Source: Hypomyces perniciosus (Eukaryota > Ascomycota > Sordariomycetes > Hypocreales > Hypocreaceae). From it: a DNA stretch of 64,000 nucleotides. The stretch lies in assembly GCA_008477525.1 (NCBI GenBank), contig SPDT01000001.1:248001-312000 (forward strand). Direction: 5' to 3'. Positions within the stretch are counted from its first letter, which is position 1, and each line of letters starts with the position of its first letter. The position numbers were made by a program, and so were the translations under genes. Positions 44,701 to 55,931 of this stretch are shown here, one piece after another. The notes beneath the pieces were generated by a model. That model was not told the origin of the DNA. It was given only the letters and a program-made list of their open reading frames with translations, and did not search any database.

Positions 44701-44922
44701 AGAATCAGCCACCGATACCAACGACGCTGGTCTCTCGCGGCGCCGTCTTGAAACAGTCAACATTCTGAACCATCTATTGTCCAAATTACTGGTAGTTTGT
44801 CACTCTGTGCTTTTTTCTTGTGGGATAGACCACCTCTTTCCACTCCTCGCCCTTTGATTCTCACTCAAACCGAGCATCGGCAAGGACCTTATGGCACGTC
44901 GTGGAAGCTGGCCGTATTGACC
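41710..44922. other. Gene-poor region with possible relics
   Basis: About 3.2 kb between the TMEM19-like gene and the two-finger regulator. A plus-strand frame at 42284-42742 (152 aa, with one hydrophobic segment FPFVILCLILQWF) has a fair start context but no known family. Frames at 43152-43406 (+), its minus-strand shadow and 43933-44127 (+) look gene-like but short. They may be decayed genes. One TACGGAGTA motif lies at 41858-41866. Confidence 0.4.
42284..42742 (+). CDS. Uncertain small ORF, one possible membrane segment
   Basis: A 152-aa frame that I do not recognise. It starts MEEAIPPWIRDGFRELFIF and has one hydrophobic stretch near residues 58-72. The rest is basic and Cys/Ser/Arg-rich with poor coding character. 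The ATG context (AATCATGG) is acceptable. It could be a lineage-specific gene, a relic or chance. Confidence 0.2.
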   Translation: MEEAIPPWIRDGFRELFIFAPRETPTADQQLDILHGHQVPSHTTSLEQPRVESLSRTALAFPFVILCLILQWFITRCWHREAKTWHSARPSFTWSHASSHAAVLRRFRVQCLAMCIKSSYRSGRRGGLPFMRLALKSSKLLEFIYKTIGHVG

Positions 44923-47238
44923 ATGCCACTCTACTGCGCTTACTGTGGAAAGGAATTCACTCGGCAAGAGCATCTCGAAAGACACATACTTACACGTAAG
45001 CCCACTTGGGAGCATCCTCTTCTAGTTGTGCTGACGTCGGACAAGACACGAACATCAGGCCTTACCGCTGCCTATACTGTCAACTTTCCTTTACGCGAAA
45101 GTGAGAACATTATCCTTCTCTCTCGCAGGGGATTCAACTAACACGATCTACTTTAGAGACCTCTTGCACAGACACATGATGAAGGGCCACGAGTCGAAAG
45201 GCCATACGGGATCGCTTCCAGAGGGTGTATGTGCTGCCGTCACTGGACGAACCCTCATTGCATGCCAGAACTGTGCGAGTGCAAAAACTGGTTGCGACAA
45301 GAAAGTTCCTTGTTCGAGATGTGCTGAGAAGAACTTACAATGCGCTGCTCGCTATGCGCGTCGATCATCAAAGACTACACTACGAGCTGCTCAAGTCACA
45401 CCTTCTATTAACCGACAAATAGCGGCCCAAAGTCTACACAAAAAAGGCTTACAACATAACTCCTCTGGTGTAAAGCTAACTGGAAGTGGCTTTGACATGA
45501 TGGCCCATGGTTCTCCTCAGCTTCTACAGAACTGTACAGCCCCCCAGGCCAACCTTGCTATCGAAACCCAAAATACCATCTCGTCGCTGCCTGACAGATC
45601 TATAGGTGCGACATTATCAGACTGTACATCAAGTTATCTTGGTGTTCCGGAGGGATTTAAAAATGAAGACGATTGGTCGAATTTACTGAGCTGGCCTGAA
45701 AGCCCAATGCTTCCCCTGAGCTTCGACTTGTACGGTCATGAAACCGGCCCTGCAATGCAAGTTCCATTACCAAGTGTAAGCGATACGTCTACGATCCTAG
45801 ACCAAGTCTCTCCATCATCACTGTGGTCTACCTCGACTATCGCAACCTGTCCTGCCGGCCCTGATGGAATACAGAGGTCGCCAGACGTAATGTCCATTCT
45901 TGACGACACCACAATTCCGGATTCTGAAAAGCTGGTAGACTCACAGGAAGGACGGGTTCCTGGATGGTCCCAAATTGCCCATGCCATGACTCTTCAGAAG
46001 TTTAGACAATCCGGCATGTTGGAACAACCACATCCACTCTCGACCAAAGATAACTCAATAAGTGCAGAGCAACAATGGGCATCATGGTCTCGTTATGAGG
46101 AACAAAACAAGTGAGTGATATTCCCCTTTTCAGTTTGTAGAACGTAACTAAGTTTAAGCCCAGACTTATTTATAACTGGGTTATGATGGACCAAGAACTG
46201 AATCTCTTCTATGACACCGGACCTATGCTTTCCGTCGCCGATCTAGAGCGTTCTCTTCCGAAGCCCGAGACTGTTTGGGCATCCAAGACTTCGTTGCAAT
46301 TCTTCTCCAATATGCAAAAGAGACATAGCGGGACTGAAGATGTCAACCTAGAATTACATTCCAGTCTTCCTGCAACTCCGTCATTGAATCAACTCTTCAA
46401 AGACTTTCTTTCCGGCGATCTGTCAGCAACAGTGTCGCCACAATATCTGCACCTACTCCTTTATCCACTGCAGTCACTCGTCTATAACTTGCGCCATTTG
46501 CTTTCCTGCATCGATGGCCCTTTCTTGACAAGATCCAACACGGAATCAAGTCTGAGGGAAGCTCAGAAATTGCTCCAAAGATGGCACAAGCTTGCAACGG
46601 AATCTTACAAAAACGTCACCAACAACCATGAAACAAGTTCCAGCCTGATTTTCTATCACCTCATATCTCTCACCGTGGTGACAAGCTTTCCCGAGATCGA
46701 GCGACTAGCCTTCAGAGAAGGCCCTGGTGGTGCCTTTTGGCAACTCTGTCTCCAGAATAAAAAGTGTATTTATGATCCCCAAGAGGCTCTCGTCCACTGT
46801 GGTCGGTTATTCCACTTTCTACGCACTATGCGGGTTGATCGCCGCCCTTACTGGTGGGCGTCTGCCATCTACCGAGCAACCCTGATCCTGTGGACACACT
46901 CCATTCTTCAGATTGACCCAAGCTTTGAGAGACAAGAGTCGCCAGCTACACCTATGGGGGACAATCTATTAGATCTAAGTCAATCGTTCACCGAATCTTC
47001 CATGATTGCGATGGATCGACCTGCCCCTGATGAGCTGGTGCTGAACTCTCCCCCTTGGGCCAGTAACCGCACTATCATCCTGAACCTTCTTGATGGTTCA
47101 ACGATCCCTTTGAATGGCCCGGCGGAGGTTCTTCAGCACGGTATCGCGCTCATCAACGAGTGTCCGAGTACTAATGACAGGGAGGAGATGCAGCACAAGC
47201 TCATGGCGCTGGATCAAGGCTGGCATGGGGTGCGGTAA
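44923..47238 (+). CDS. Transcription factor with two C2H2 fingers and a Zn2Cys6 cluster
   Basis: Exons are 44923-44995, 45046-45100, 45157-46110 and 46164-47238, giving 718 aa in phase. The N-terminus carries two C2H2 fingers. The first uses Cys5, Cys8, His21 and His25 (CAYCGKEFTRQEHLERH). The second uses Cys33, Cys36, His49 and His54, and its two halves are joined across the second intron. A Zn2Cys6 cluster follows directly, with Cys 79, 82, 89, 95, 98 and 105 (CQNCASAKTGC, then CSRCAEKNLQC). The C-terminal half is a fungal-specific TF domain, opening with LIYNWVMMDQELNLFYDTGP across the third junction and including DRRPYWWASAIYRATLILW. This combined architecture is known in a subset of ascomycete regulators; targets are unknown. 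The acceptor at 45045 was chosen because it alone gives the canonical linker HTNIRPYRC. It is convergent with the TinC-like gene. Confidence 0.9.
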
Positions 47239-47662
47239 GGCAGTGCTTACAGTAGGGACGGGAAACATCAGTCGAGATTAGCGAGGACAAGAAATCGAAT
47301 CTACTTCTGGTTTCGGGATAATTAATACTAATTCCATTACCGTCATGCTAGAAATCATATGACCCGTGTTCTATGTCTCATCGACGGTTTCGTCCATAAC
47401 CACCTGTTGCTGTCGATGCTGCTGATATCGATAGTCTGGAGCAGAATCTGAATTGTGTTCCTCTCTCATCTTGAGAGCTTGATTGCATGTATACTTCATC
47501 AAATTAAATGTACTGTTCTTCATGCCATGACCATAAGTCCAAAACGCCCAACAAGATGCAAACTCGACAAATAACCACGCTATCCAATCCTTAGACATTG
47601 TATATAATCATCACATGTCCCAATGAATGGCTTGCATTCCATAAACTGTACATAACCCCCAC
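47239..47662. other. Convergent intergenic region
   Basis: 424 bases between two convergent genes, likely both 3' UTRs. A minus-strand frame at 47371-47598 has no recognisable product. Confidence 0.55.
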
Positions 47663-49840
47663 TCATCGCGCGTTGCCAGATATCAACGTCTCCAACTCAA
47701 GAGGACTAAGCGTACTCCTCCGCCTTGACGATGTCTTTGCCGCTCGCCGCTCACGCTTGCGCTTCTCTGGTTTCTGTTGTTCCTCCTGTAAAACAGGATC
47801 CCGTTTTACCGGGTCAACGTCTTCTCGATTGGCGCGCGATGGCTTCACTTCAGCCGCTGGCTTCGGCTCTGGTGCGTGGGCGATTACAGGTCGTTGGACA
47901 CCACCAGAAGCGCTGCGAGCTGCCTTGAGTTTTGCCCGCACCCGTGCAGCGTCAGCTTCCTTCTCTGATGCGGCAAGCTTAGCAGCAATGGTTGACATGG
48001 TGAGTGGGTTCTGTTTGGGGTCTGGATCGTTGTTGCGAGGACGTGCCAGCCGCGGGGGCATTCGGCGGCGGAATTGTCGAAAGCCTCCAGATCTTTCGCT
48101 GTCGTTGGCCATGGGCTCATCTTGTGGGTCAGTAGGCTCTGGCCGACTGCTCTTCACATCCTCCGAAGCGCTCCTCCTGCCATTTGGCAACAGTGCATCA
48201 TCTAAAGATGTGGTTGACACGGACCGTTCTCGTTCTTCCAGCTTATTAGCTGTCGTTACGGAACGTAACTGTTGTGCTACAGGTTTGATCCGATGTAGCG
48301 GGGGCTTCGCCAGCCTGGCCTCTTCAACCGAACCCTGCGTCTTCTCCTCGGCAATTGTCGTGAAGTCACCAGGCTTTTGTCGAACTTTGTTGAGTTGAAG
48401 CCCACGGTTACCGGCTGACGCTGAATTCCGTAGCGGGCTCAGCTGTGGTGGCTCAGGAAGAGGAGACGACTCCGCAGATGGCACTATATGACTGGCCATT
48501 GCTGTAGATAGTTCCTCCACCTCGACATTTGACTCAACGCCTTTCTCATCGACTGGAAGTTCATCTTCGTACCCGCTGTATTCCCCTTCACTCTCCTCGT
48601 AAACTTCCTCTTCCTGGTGTTCCTCGACAGGCATTGGTTGCCTTGGAGCAGGACACAGAGATTGTACCAGATCAACTTCCTCTTCGCTCTCTTCCTCCAC
48701 GGCCGGGAGACCCCTTTCGCGGGCAGCCCTAGTCTCATCAACATTATTGACGCGGACAGGACTGAGGCGCAGTCCCATTTTCAATTCTTCGTCAGCGACC
48801 GGTTCTCCATTAGCAGCCATTCTCCTTCGCCAGCCATCCATCAGGCGGACTGCATCCTCCCATCGACTCTCCATCTTTATCCAGCCAGCCTTGAGACGAT
48901 TGATTTCCTCCTCTCGCACCATAACCTCTTCAATCGGCACGAACGACGGGTTTGTCAAGATGGTTCTCATGTCGTCCATCACCGAATCCAGTTCTGACGC
49001 CAGCTCCTCCCAGCCCAGCTGCCTGACAACTTGAGCGTCCTCTTTCTCACCATTGCCCCATCCGCTCATATCGCGCAATTGATCTTTCGTCTGCTGCATC
49101 GCCCTCAACAGGGCTTCATTCTCTTCACTCAGGTTTTGAGCCAGGTTGGCAAGGAACGAATTCGTTTCGTTTCGCAAAGAATAGTCCTCGGCCATCGTAT
49201 TCCCACTCCGCGTGAGAGACTTCTTCTCCTCACCTCCGATATCACCCGTCACAGTAATCGACATAACCGCAGGGTTAGCTTTCGCGCCTCGTGCGCGACC
49301 AGCTTCACCGACTTGTTTCTTGAGAGTATCGATCTGCCGATCTCGCCGTCGTATCTCAGTCGCACAGGACGCGCGAGCTTGCGCCACCAGGGCTTTCGTT
49401 CGTGCCAGTTCGTCTTTGAGTCCACGCATGGTGGATTCTGCCGATTTCAGTTGGGTCTTCAGTGTAGCTTCGGACGAGGTGGCAATGTCGAGCTTTCTTT
49501 GTGCCTCCACGCACTTCTCTGAGAATCGGGTTATGTCGGTCGTATGCTTCACATTATCTTCCCGGAGACTGCGCATCGCTGTCGAGAGTGATTCCCGCTG
49601 CTCGGCATCACGCTGAAAAGGCGTCAGTTAGCCATCGCCATTGGGCAGGGCCAAAGAAAGACATACGTCACGCCGAAGTATCAAATCGTTAACAACACCG
49701 ATAATGCGTCCAGCGGTTTCTGCGCCTCCCGGCCCCAGGTTTGCGAAATCGATACTCTGGCCATCGCGTAAAAGGCCTCTAGATAGAAGCTGGTTGTTGA
49801 TGTACAACGATGCTGCCCGCAGGTTCTCGGTGTCGACCAT
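47663..49840 (-). CDS. tinC: TinC-like NIMA-interacting coiled-coil protein (ADIP-type domain)
   Basis: Exons on the minus strand are 49840-49667 and 49612-47663 (intron 49613-49666), giving 707 aa. The N-terminus MVDTENLRAASLYINNQLLSRGLL matches the conserved start of the fungal NIMA-interactive protein TinC and the afadin/alpha-actinin-binding (ADIP) domain. The domain continues through a long coiled coil (about residues 50-290: EQRESLSTAMRSLRED..., ATLKTQLKSAESTMRGLKDEL, EEINRLKAGWIKMESRWEDAVRLM). The C-terminal half is disordered and acidic, then basic, ending KRKRERRAAKTSSRRRS before the last residues. In Aspergillus nidulans TinC binds the mitotic kinase NIMA; the animal relative SSX2IP acts at centrosomes. 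A spindle-pole or mitotic role is therefore likely. The symbol is by family resemblance only. Confidence 0.75.
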
Positions 49841-50852
49841 GGTGAGCTGAAAGTACTAGCGCCAGAAACGTATCTTATTTCTTCTTCGCCAGTGTCATTT
49901 CTTTCAGACCAATATCTTAATACTCCGTATGAAGCCCGACGTTGGAGATGCCTTCGGGTAAAGTGAGCTACAGGGTCCCATGCAACCCCTGTATGTTTTG
50001 GTTGCCATGTGGGGAAAGTAAACAATGTCTACCTAATCTGATGACTAAGCCAAACAAACCAGACTCGAATGCCAAATGCAGCTGATAAGATGGCCATTGG
50101 ATGAAAGAGTCAAGCAGGATTCGTTAGAAAAGCTTTTTTTTTTTCTTTTACTTGTAGGTTCACGTTGATTTATCCGTTTTCAGCAGTAATGGACCTCTCT
50201 CATAGATTATATTTTGGGAGCGTAGGCCCCAGTTTGTCGTCTAAGTCAGGACTCCCATGATATCCATATTGGCACACCCGTGAACGTCAAGCATCAAGCA
50301 TCGCAAACCCAGTTGTAGTAAGCCAACATCCCAGACAACTGGCGGCGTTGGTTCTTATCGATTCAAGCCCCGAAGCCGAGCAGAAACATGACGAATAGAA
50401 GGGATTATGACAGTCAGGTATCGGTTCAATGGTCCATCCACAAATGTGAGATAAACTGGCTTGGAGAGATCCACAGCTAACCAGCTCCAATATGGTACCG
50501 AAGGGTGCAATAATCCCATGCAAGTCTGGGGAAACGCTGCGGTTGGACTTCCTGGCGGAGCCGGCTCGTTCTGCTGGCCCTTTGAAGGCCTATAAACCAA
50601 GCCGCTTCGGTCTTGTTAGCATCACATCGTATGTTGGAAAACAAGGATAATCCGGATATTCCCAATGCTTCAGACAGTTTGAGAAGATGTAGTAGCGCGG
50701 TGGTTTTCGGCATCGCCAAGCTAAACCCGAGTTGCCTCAAGTCCGCTCCAGCGTCTCGATGGCCCCGCGTGCGTCATCATGTTGGGTAAGAGAATGCAGG
50801 GTAAGAAAGTTTAACTCACTTTGTATAAATTGTTTGAATTGCATTGACCAAT
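49841..50852. other. Intergenic region
   Basis: Promoter side of the TinC-like gene and 3' side of rrp7. One TACTCCGTA motif at 49921-49929, about 80 bases upstream of the TinC-like start. Overlapping short minus-strand frames (50287-50740) are not recognisable. Confidence 0.5.
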
Positions 50853-51803
50853 TCACGTCTCGGGTTTGAACTTCCCCCTCTTCTCCCGCATGGCATTGAC
50901 CTTTCTCCTGTCCTCTTCGAAACGTCTGAGTAGCGCAGCCTGTTCCTTCTTCCGTCGTTCTCGCAATTGGAATCGATAGAAGTCTTTCATCTCAGACTTC
51001 TTCTTGGAGTCCTTCTCAATCATCTTTTTCCTTGCCTCCTCAGCCTCGTATTGGTTCGCAGGAGCAACCTTTCCACCACGTGTGACAGTAACAAAGCCAT
51101 CCTCATCAGGCTCGTTGCGAAGTCTCTTGCTAAGCTCAGCAGCTTCTTTCTCCTTCCTGTTAAATACGTTGAAGAAGGCGTGTGTAGCTCTTTGTGTCTC
51201 TGCTTTGTCAGCACGACAAAGTTGCAGATGTGAGGCGATCCATGATGACCCTAGAGACGGCACGTCGTCTGCGAGGTTTTGCCCCCAGACAGGGTACTTC
51301 TTCGTCTTGTGAACTTTGGCAATGGCTTTAAGAACGAGTTGCACACTCTTTTCATCGGCCAACAACACTATCGCAGTGCTGCTGCTCCTATGCAATTGCC
51401 GTGACCATATTTCAGGAAGTCGTGCAGCTTCCTCTTCTTCCCTCTCCTCATCTTCCACATCCCCTCTCTTCCGCTTCCGCACAAACCCAGCGACCTTCGT
51501 GGCTCGAGCAGGGTCAATAGCAAGGGCAGCCTTCTCCTCGTCGTCGAACGTGATGCTCTCGAATCGCCCAGCTCCGACAAGTTCGGTAAAGACTGCCCTA
51601 AAATGTGGTTCCGTGCTATCTGAAGGAACATTCTTCAGGAATAGACTACGAGAATCGTTTTCTGTAGGAATCTTCGGCGCGTTTCTTCGTATTCGCACCT
51701 CGTGGATAGCCGTCGCTGGGAATGATGCCACCGGCGGTATTTGGATGGGAAGAATGGCGAATTGATCGCCTGTTGACTCGGCGAGAGCCATCTTGAAGAC
51801 CAT
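50853..51803 (-). CDS. rrp7: Rrp7, ribosomal RNA-processing protein
   Basis: An essential factor of the small-subunit processome (UtpC/CURI module), needed for 18S rRNA maturation in the nucleolus. Single exon, 316 aa from the first ATG (51803). An alternative ATG at 51791 (MALAEST) has a better Kozak context and may be the real start. The N-terminal part has the degenerate RRM typical of Rrp7 (SLFLKNVPSDSTEPHFRAVFTELVGAG, about residues 52-79). A Lys/Glu-rich insertion follows (KRKRGDVEDEEREEEEAA). The C-terminal Rrp7 domain has RNEPDEDGFVTVTRGGK, then a long basic helix (KKKSEMKDFYRFQLRERRKKEQ) and the terminal KRGKFKPET. Length and motif order fit the family. Confidence 0.93.
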   Translation of the reverse strand: MVFKMALAESTGDQFAILPIQIPPVASFPATAIHEVRIRRNAPKIPTENDSRSLFLKNVPSDSTEPHFRAVFTELVGAGRFESITFDDEEKAALAIDPARATKVAGFVRKRKRGDVEDEEREEEEAARLPEIWSRQLHRSSSTAIVLLADEKSVQLVLKAIAKVHKTKKYPVWGQNLADDVPSLGSSWIASHLQLCRADKAETQRATHAFFNVFNRKEKEAAELSKRLRNEPDEDGFVTVTRGGKVAPANQYEAEEARKKMIEKDSKKKSEMKDFYRFQLRERRKKEQAALLRRFEEDRRKVNAMREKRGKFKPET

Positions 51804-52138
51804 TCGTAGCACCTAATTCGCCTTGTGAAAAATTCCAAAGCTCATTAACACGGTTTGGTTAATGATGCAACACTTTGACAAACTGAGCTCGTGAGTTGTC
51901 GCAACAGGTTCAGCAGCTGCAAAGTCAGGAAAAAAATTAGCCCCACCCTGTATATCGATAAGCACAGTACTTAGACAGCTGCGCACAGTATATTTTACTG
52001 TCAACGGAGAAGGCGTCCAGTGATCTCAATACTCCAGCAGGTTCCAAAAAGTTAGAGTTTGTCTCCGTCAAATCAGTCGCAATATTCAATTCGACGTCGG
52101 GTTTTTCGACCATGGAGGTTGCACAAAATGGCAAAAAA
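51804..52138. other. Intergenic region between rrp7 and tRNA-Leu
   Basis: Short region, rrp7 promoter side. A T6 run on the transcribed strand (plus 52133-52138) directly follows tRNA-Leu and is its likely Pol III terminator. Confidence 0.6.
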
Positions 52139-52236
52139 TGACGAGAGTGGGACTCGAACCCACGCGGATTGCTCCACCAGGAATTGCTGTTAAGGTAGCC
52201 TTAACCTGACGCCATAACCAACTCGGCCATCTCGCC
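52139..52236 (-). tRNA. tRNA-Leu (anticodon AAG), intron-containing
   Basis: On the minus strand the acceptor stem is GGCGAGA/TCTCGTC (one G-T pair). The anticodon stem TCAGG/CCTGG has loop TTAAGG...T, giving anticodon AAG. A 16-nt intron (52183-52198) sits one base 3' of the anticodon. A long variable arm (TGGAGCAATCCGC) marks it as a class II tRNA, as expected for leucine. The T arm is GTGGG-TTCGAGT-CCCAC. Confidence 0.94.
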
Positions 52237-52447
52237 GTATGTGATATATCCATGAGCTCGGTCAAATCGAATATGGTGTTTGCAGGAAATCGGAAACGAC
52301 TTGATTCATCATGTTGCAAAAGGGAGGAATAATATCCATCCAATTGCCAAATTCGAAGAATTCGAAAAGTTATCAACGTCCACCAGAGTTTATAAGCATA
52401 TTTCTTTATAATTTGTTGCATAGTGAACCTCATAGAAACATTCACAT

Positions 52448-54157
52448 CTATATCTCGATAGCAATTCTCCCAACGCCTCGGCTGACACACGCCAACATCG
52501 ACGAACACCTATCTTCCGGCATAAGACCCGACCCTCTGTGAATGACCTCTCCGCCCTTCAGTGTGATCTTGCACGTCCCACAGTTTCCAACTTCGCAGCT
52601 CGAGGGAATATCGCCAAACTCGCGCTGTAGAACCTCCAACAAAGTTTCTTCCTCTCCGACCGTAAGAACCTTGTCGCCCTTGTTGACGACACGCACTTCG
52701 AAAGGATCACCTGTGACATTAGCCCCAAAAGCTTCAAAGTGCGCCTCGTCCGGTGGGAGACCACGCTCCTCAACAGCATCTCTGGCTGCCTCCATCATCC
52801 TATCAGGTCCGCAGAAATATATGTGACTGTTCCAAGGGAGTGTGTTGGTAATTTTCTTGATATCCATTCTCTGGCCTTTTGATCTGTCGTAAAGGACGAC
52901 TCGGTCTCCATACGACTCTAGCCGATCGCGAAAGGGGAAATCATCCATAGATCGTATAGCATAATGCAGCTGGAAGCTCCAGTTTATAGAATCATACACT
53001 CTCATCTGCTCCATGAAAGCCGTAATGCCAATGCCTCCTGCAACGAACACGTGGTGGCTTGCAGCCCCTAGAGGTTTGTTGCCGGAAGTAACTTTCCCAA
53101 CCTGGAGGGTATCGCCAACTTTAACAGACTCATGGATGTAGCGGGAGCCACCCCGACTGTTCGGTTCAAGGGCAATCCCAAATCCTAATCTCCTGATTGC
53201 TTGGGGACCTTTTCCATGACTAGACGCCACTGAATAAGTCCTGACGAGTCCATTCGGGAGTTTGAGCTTCGCATGCGCGCCCCCCCAAGGAAAGTGGTCA
53301 AAACCAGGGTCAAGTGCAGTAGCCTCCAACATCAGCGACACAATCCTTGGCGTCTCCATCTTGCGGCTTGTCACTTTAAAGTCCTCCCAAGATTCTTGTT
53401 GTTTCTGTACTTGTCTCTTCGCCTTGGCTACTCGCTTTTTGAACTGACCCCGACTTTCATCTCCCAGGCTCTCGATCTCTGATATCTTCTCGTTCATTTC
53501 AAGATTATCCGTAACTCGATGCAGATACTCTTGAACGCGCTCCACGGTCCATTCGGGCCATTTTCGCTCCACTAGTCGCAGCTCATCGCCAACATTGACG
53601 GTTCCCTCGCGCAGTACTCGGTAATACCACCCCGTACGGCTGGTCTTGTAGGTCTCTGGGGCGAAATTCTTGAGGGAGAAGCGGTGATTGAGCTTGAAGC
53701 AGGGCTGGCGTGGGAGAGACACCTGAAGCACAACCTCGGGGCCTACCGATATAACGTCGCCGATGCAGACATTACGCTCATTCATGTGAGCTGTAACGAA
53801 ATTCTCGCCGAACCCTCCAGGCACGAACTTGTCCGTACGTTCCGGGTAGGCAGCTTGCCACTCCAGATAGTGCGAGCAACAGTCTATGCACAAGTGTTAT
53901 GATAGATGGCTCAAAATCATTACCCGGGAGAACTTACAGCCAAGGATTGCCTTATCGATGCCTCCATGGAAAGTGGGATCATGCTCATCCCCTTCTAGGC
54001 CAAATTTGCCGACTTTCATCGCCCCTGTGTGTATTGTCTTATCGATGCCAGACATGACGTTCACACCAGCCATCTTTTTCATCTTAGATGTACGGATTTC
54101 AAGGAGCCTGTCCACCTCAAAAGGCGCAGTTAAATCAATAGTAAATGATTTTCCCAT
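52448..54157 (-). CDS. MOSC / flavin reductase / 2Fe-2S ferredoxin fusion protein
   Basis: Exons on the minus strand are 54157-53938 and 53883-52448 (intron GTAAGT...CATAG), giving 551 aa. Residues about 1-165 are a MOSC domain of the YiiM kind (GLEGDEHDPTFHGGIDKAILGYC across the junction, then PGGFGENFVT, RQPCFKLNHRF). MOSC domains bind molybdenum cofactor or related sulfur carriers. A 3-alpha-type helical linker follows (about 170-230). The middle is a ferredoxin-NADP-reductase-like module: RTYSVAS for flavin and VFVAGGIGITAF plus FCGPDRMM for the nicotinamide side. The C-terminus is a plant-type 2Fe-2S ferredoxin with Cys at about 503, 508, 511 and 539 (CEVGNCGTC ... MLAC). The likely role is a self-contained, NAD(P)H-driven redox enzyme acting on N-hydroxylated or related substrates, like bacterial YiiM with an attached reductase; the substrate is unknown. 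Confidence 0.92.
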
Positions 54158-54649
54158 TTTGCTCTGTTGCCGAGTCACTCAGATAATCGTAACGAGATGG
54201 TTGTGAGTGTAAGTTTTGGGGGAGCAGTTTTGGTGTAAGTCATGAAGACAGTTTCTGCACTGTACTTTGGACTGTCCCAAGGGCGTTGATTACACATCGA
54301 TTGGGGATTACTACGACTTACGTGATATTTCTTTAAATAGAAAAAGTAATGAACATGGTGCAAAGCTTAGCAAGCAGGCAGTATCGCTTTCTTGTCTTTT
54401 TGTTAGGCTTTTATCCAGATGAAGACAGTGTGATCTCTGTCGACTTCCAACGGACGTTCTCCGTACGACCCAGGCTTATCCCCTCTGAATGGACGGTACT
54501 CCGTATGTCAACTCGAAATGCCGTCAAATCATGAACGAGCTACCCTATACTAAAATGAGGAAGATGCGGGATGCTGTCTAGGTATGATATGTAAGCCAAC
54601 CCACAGACGGAGCTATTCGTCGCATGGGAAGTGGATCACCACTTCAACT
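54158..54649. other. Intergenic region
   Basis: Promoter side of the MOSC fusion gene. One TACTCCGTA motif at 54497-54505. No gene. Confidence 0.55.
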
Positions 54650-54721
54650 GGTTCCATGGTCTAACGGTTATGACTGCGGATTCTGATTCCGCCAGCGAGG
54701 GTTCGACTCCCTCTGGAACCT
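54650..54721 (+). tRNA. tRNA-Gln (anticodon CUG)
   Basis: Acceptor stem GGTTCCA/TGGAACC; anticodon stem CGGAT-like with loop TTCTGAT, giving anticodon CTG. T arm GAGGG-TTCGACT-CCCTC. No intron. A short T4 run at 54739-54742 is the nearest possible terminator. Confidence 0.95.
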
Positions 54722-55931
54722 TATGACTTCTCATATGGTTTTCGTTTGCTCCCTATCAATTAGGGTGGTTTTCTTTTTGTTCTTCTTTGCGTTTTTGGCG
54801 TCCACTCAGTTGACTGACTAGCGGGATGCTGAGGCTCTGCGGCGCGGAGACCGCCCGGCGTGCGTCGGCATCGGTACGAATGCGATTTGTAAATTGTATG
54901 GTACCTAGGTATGTGGCGTTACGGTGCGTGTATCGGTAACCCCCCAACTATTCACTGATGAGACGGTGAGTCACCTTGCAAGTCCGTGAGTGGAAATGAT
55001 GGAATTATAAGGTCACGTGTGGCGTCTCTTGATTGTTGCGCCAAGAAGTACTTCGTACCCCTAATCGTACCTCCCTGTAGTATGTATTTCGTACTCCGTA
55101 CTTCGTAGAACAACAATCATCCCTCCCACCTCACCATGATCAGGATCCATACTAATACCCGATGTGTCGAGGCCTCGAGGCCTCCTGCAGCAGGAAGAGA
55201 CCCTTGCTTGCTACGGGCACTGCCCTCTCCGTTCTTACGAGTACTTCTTAGGATCAAAGGCTTTCCAGGCATACTGCGGCTCTGCTGCCCTCGCAGCCTA
55301 GCCCGGCCCACACCCACTCTCTACCCCTACCAGAATGTCATTGAGACATTGAGACAAGAGAAAGTTTTTAACTATTATTCAGCCGCGAGTCAAGTTCATA
55401 GCGTCCTTGTTGAGCCTCAATATTTCGTCACAAGAGCAATTGAACCCACACTTACGAAGTAGTATCACTAAAACTAACTTAGCTTGGGTCGAAGAGCCTC
55501 AAGTTAGAGCCGGACCAGCCACTTTCGGTCTCATCTTCATCATCAGTGTTTGCCTTCGATGGCAGCCAGATGCGACAAACAACATGGCCGCTTCCGACCG
55601 AACACGGGCCAACATGCTTGTGTCACCGTAGGCCTAAGCTGGCTTGTGTTGGCTTGAATGGACCTTGTGGAAATATGTGAATAGGCGCGAAACGGAAAAG
55701 CGGCTGGTGTCCCCGCAGCATTGGCGTGTAAGACGACGGGAATGTCTTCCAGATCTACTTCGTACATGGCCTAGACTCAAAACCGAGCAAACGAGGCTCT
55801 GCGGCTGGGTTCTGCTCTCGGCACTGCTTATAACCACCTGCCGACTGGACTACCTAACCTGCCCAACCTGTGCTTCTATTCCATTTATATCTTTCTCTCT
55901 ATTTATCTCTGGCTCAGGCAAGTTCACGGCC
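54722..55931. other. Intergenic region with TACTCCGTA-type motifs
   Basis: 1.2 kb without a supportable gene. The exact motif TACTCCGTA lies at 55092-55100 with near copies (TACTTCGTA) just beside it. The end is a pyrimidine-rich leader before the F-box gene. Confidence 0.5.

Noticed and set aside
47598..48398. 266-aa plus-strand open frame
   Set aside because: Antisense to the TinC-like gene. Its low-complexity Ser/Arg/Ala product mirrors the acidic/basic codons of the real gene.
52086..52508. 140-aa minus-strand frame spanning tRNA-Leu
   Set aside because: It reads straight through a complete, structured tRNA gene and has no recognisable domain.
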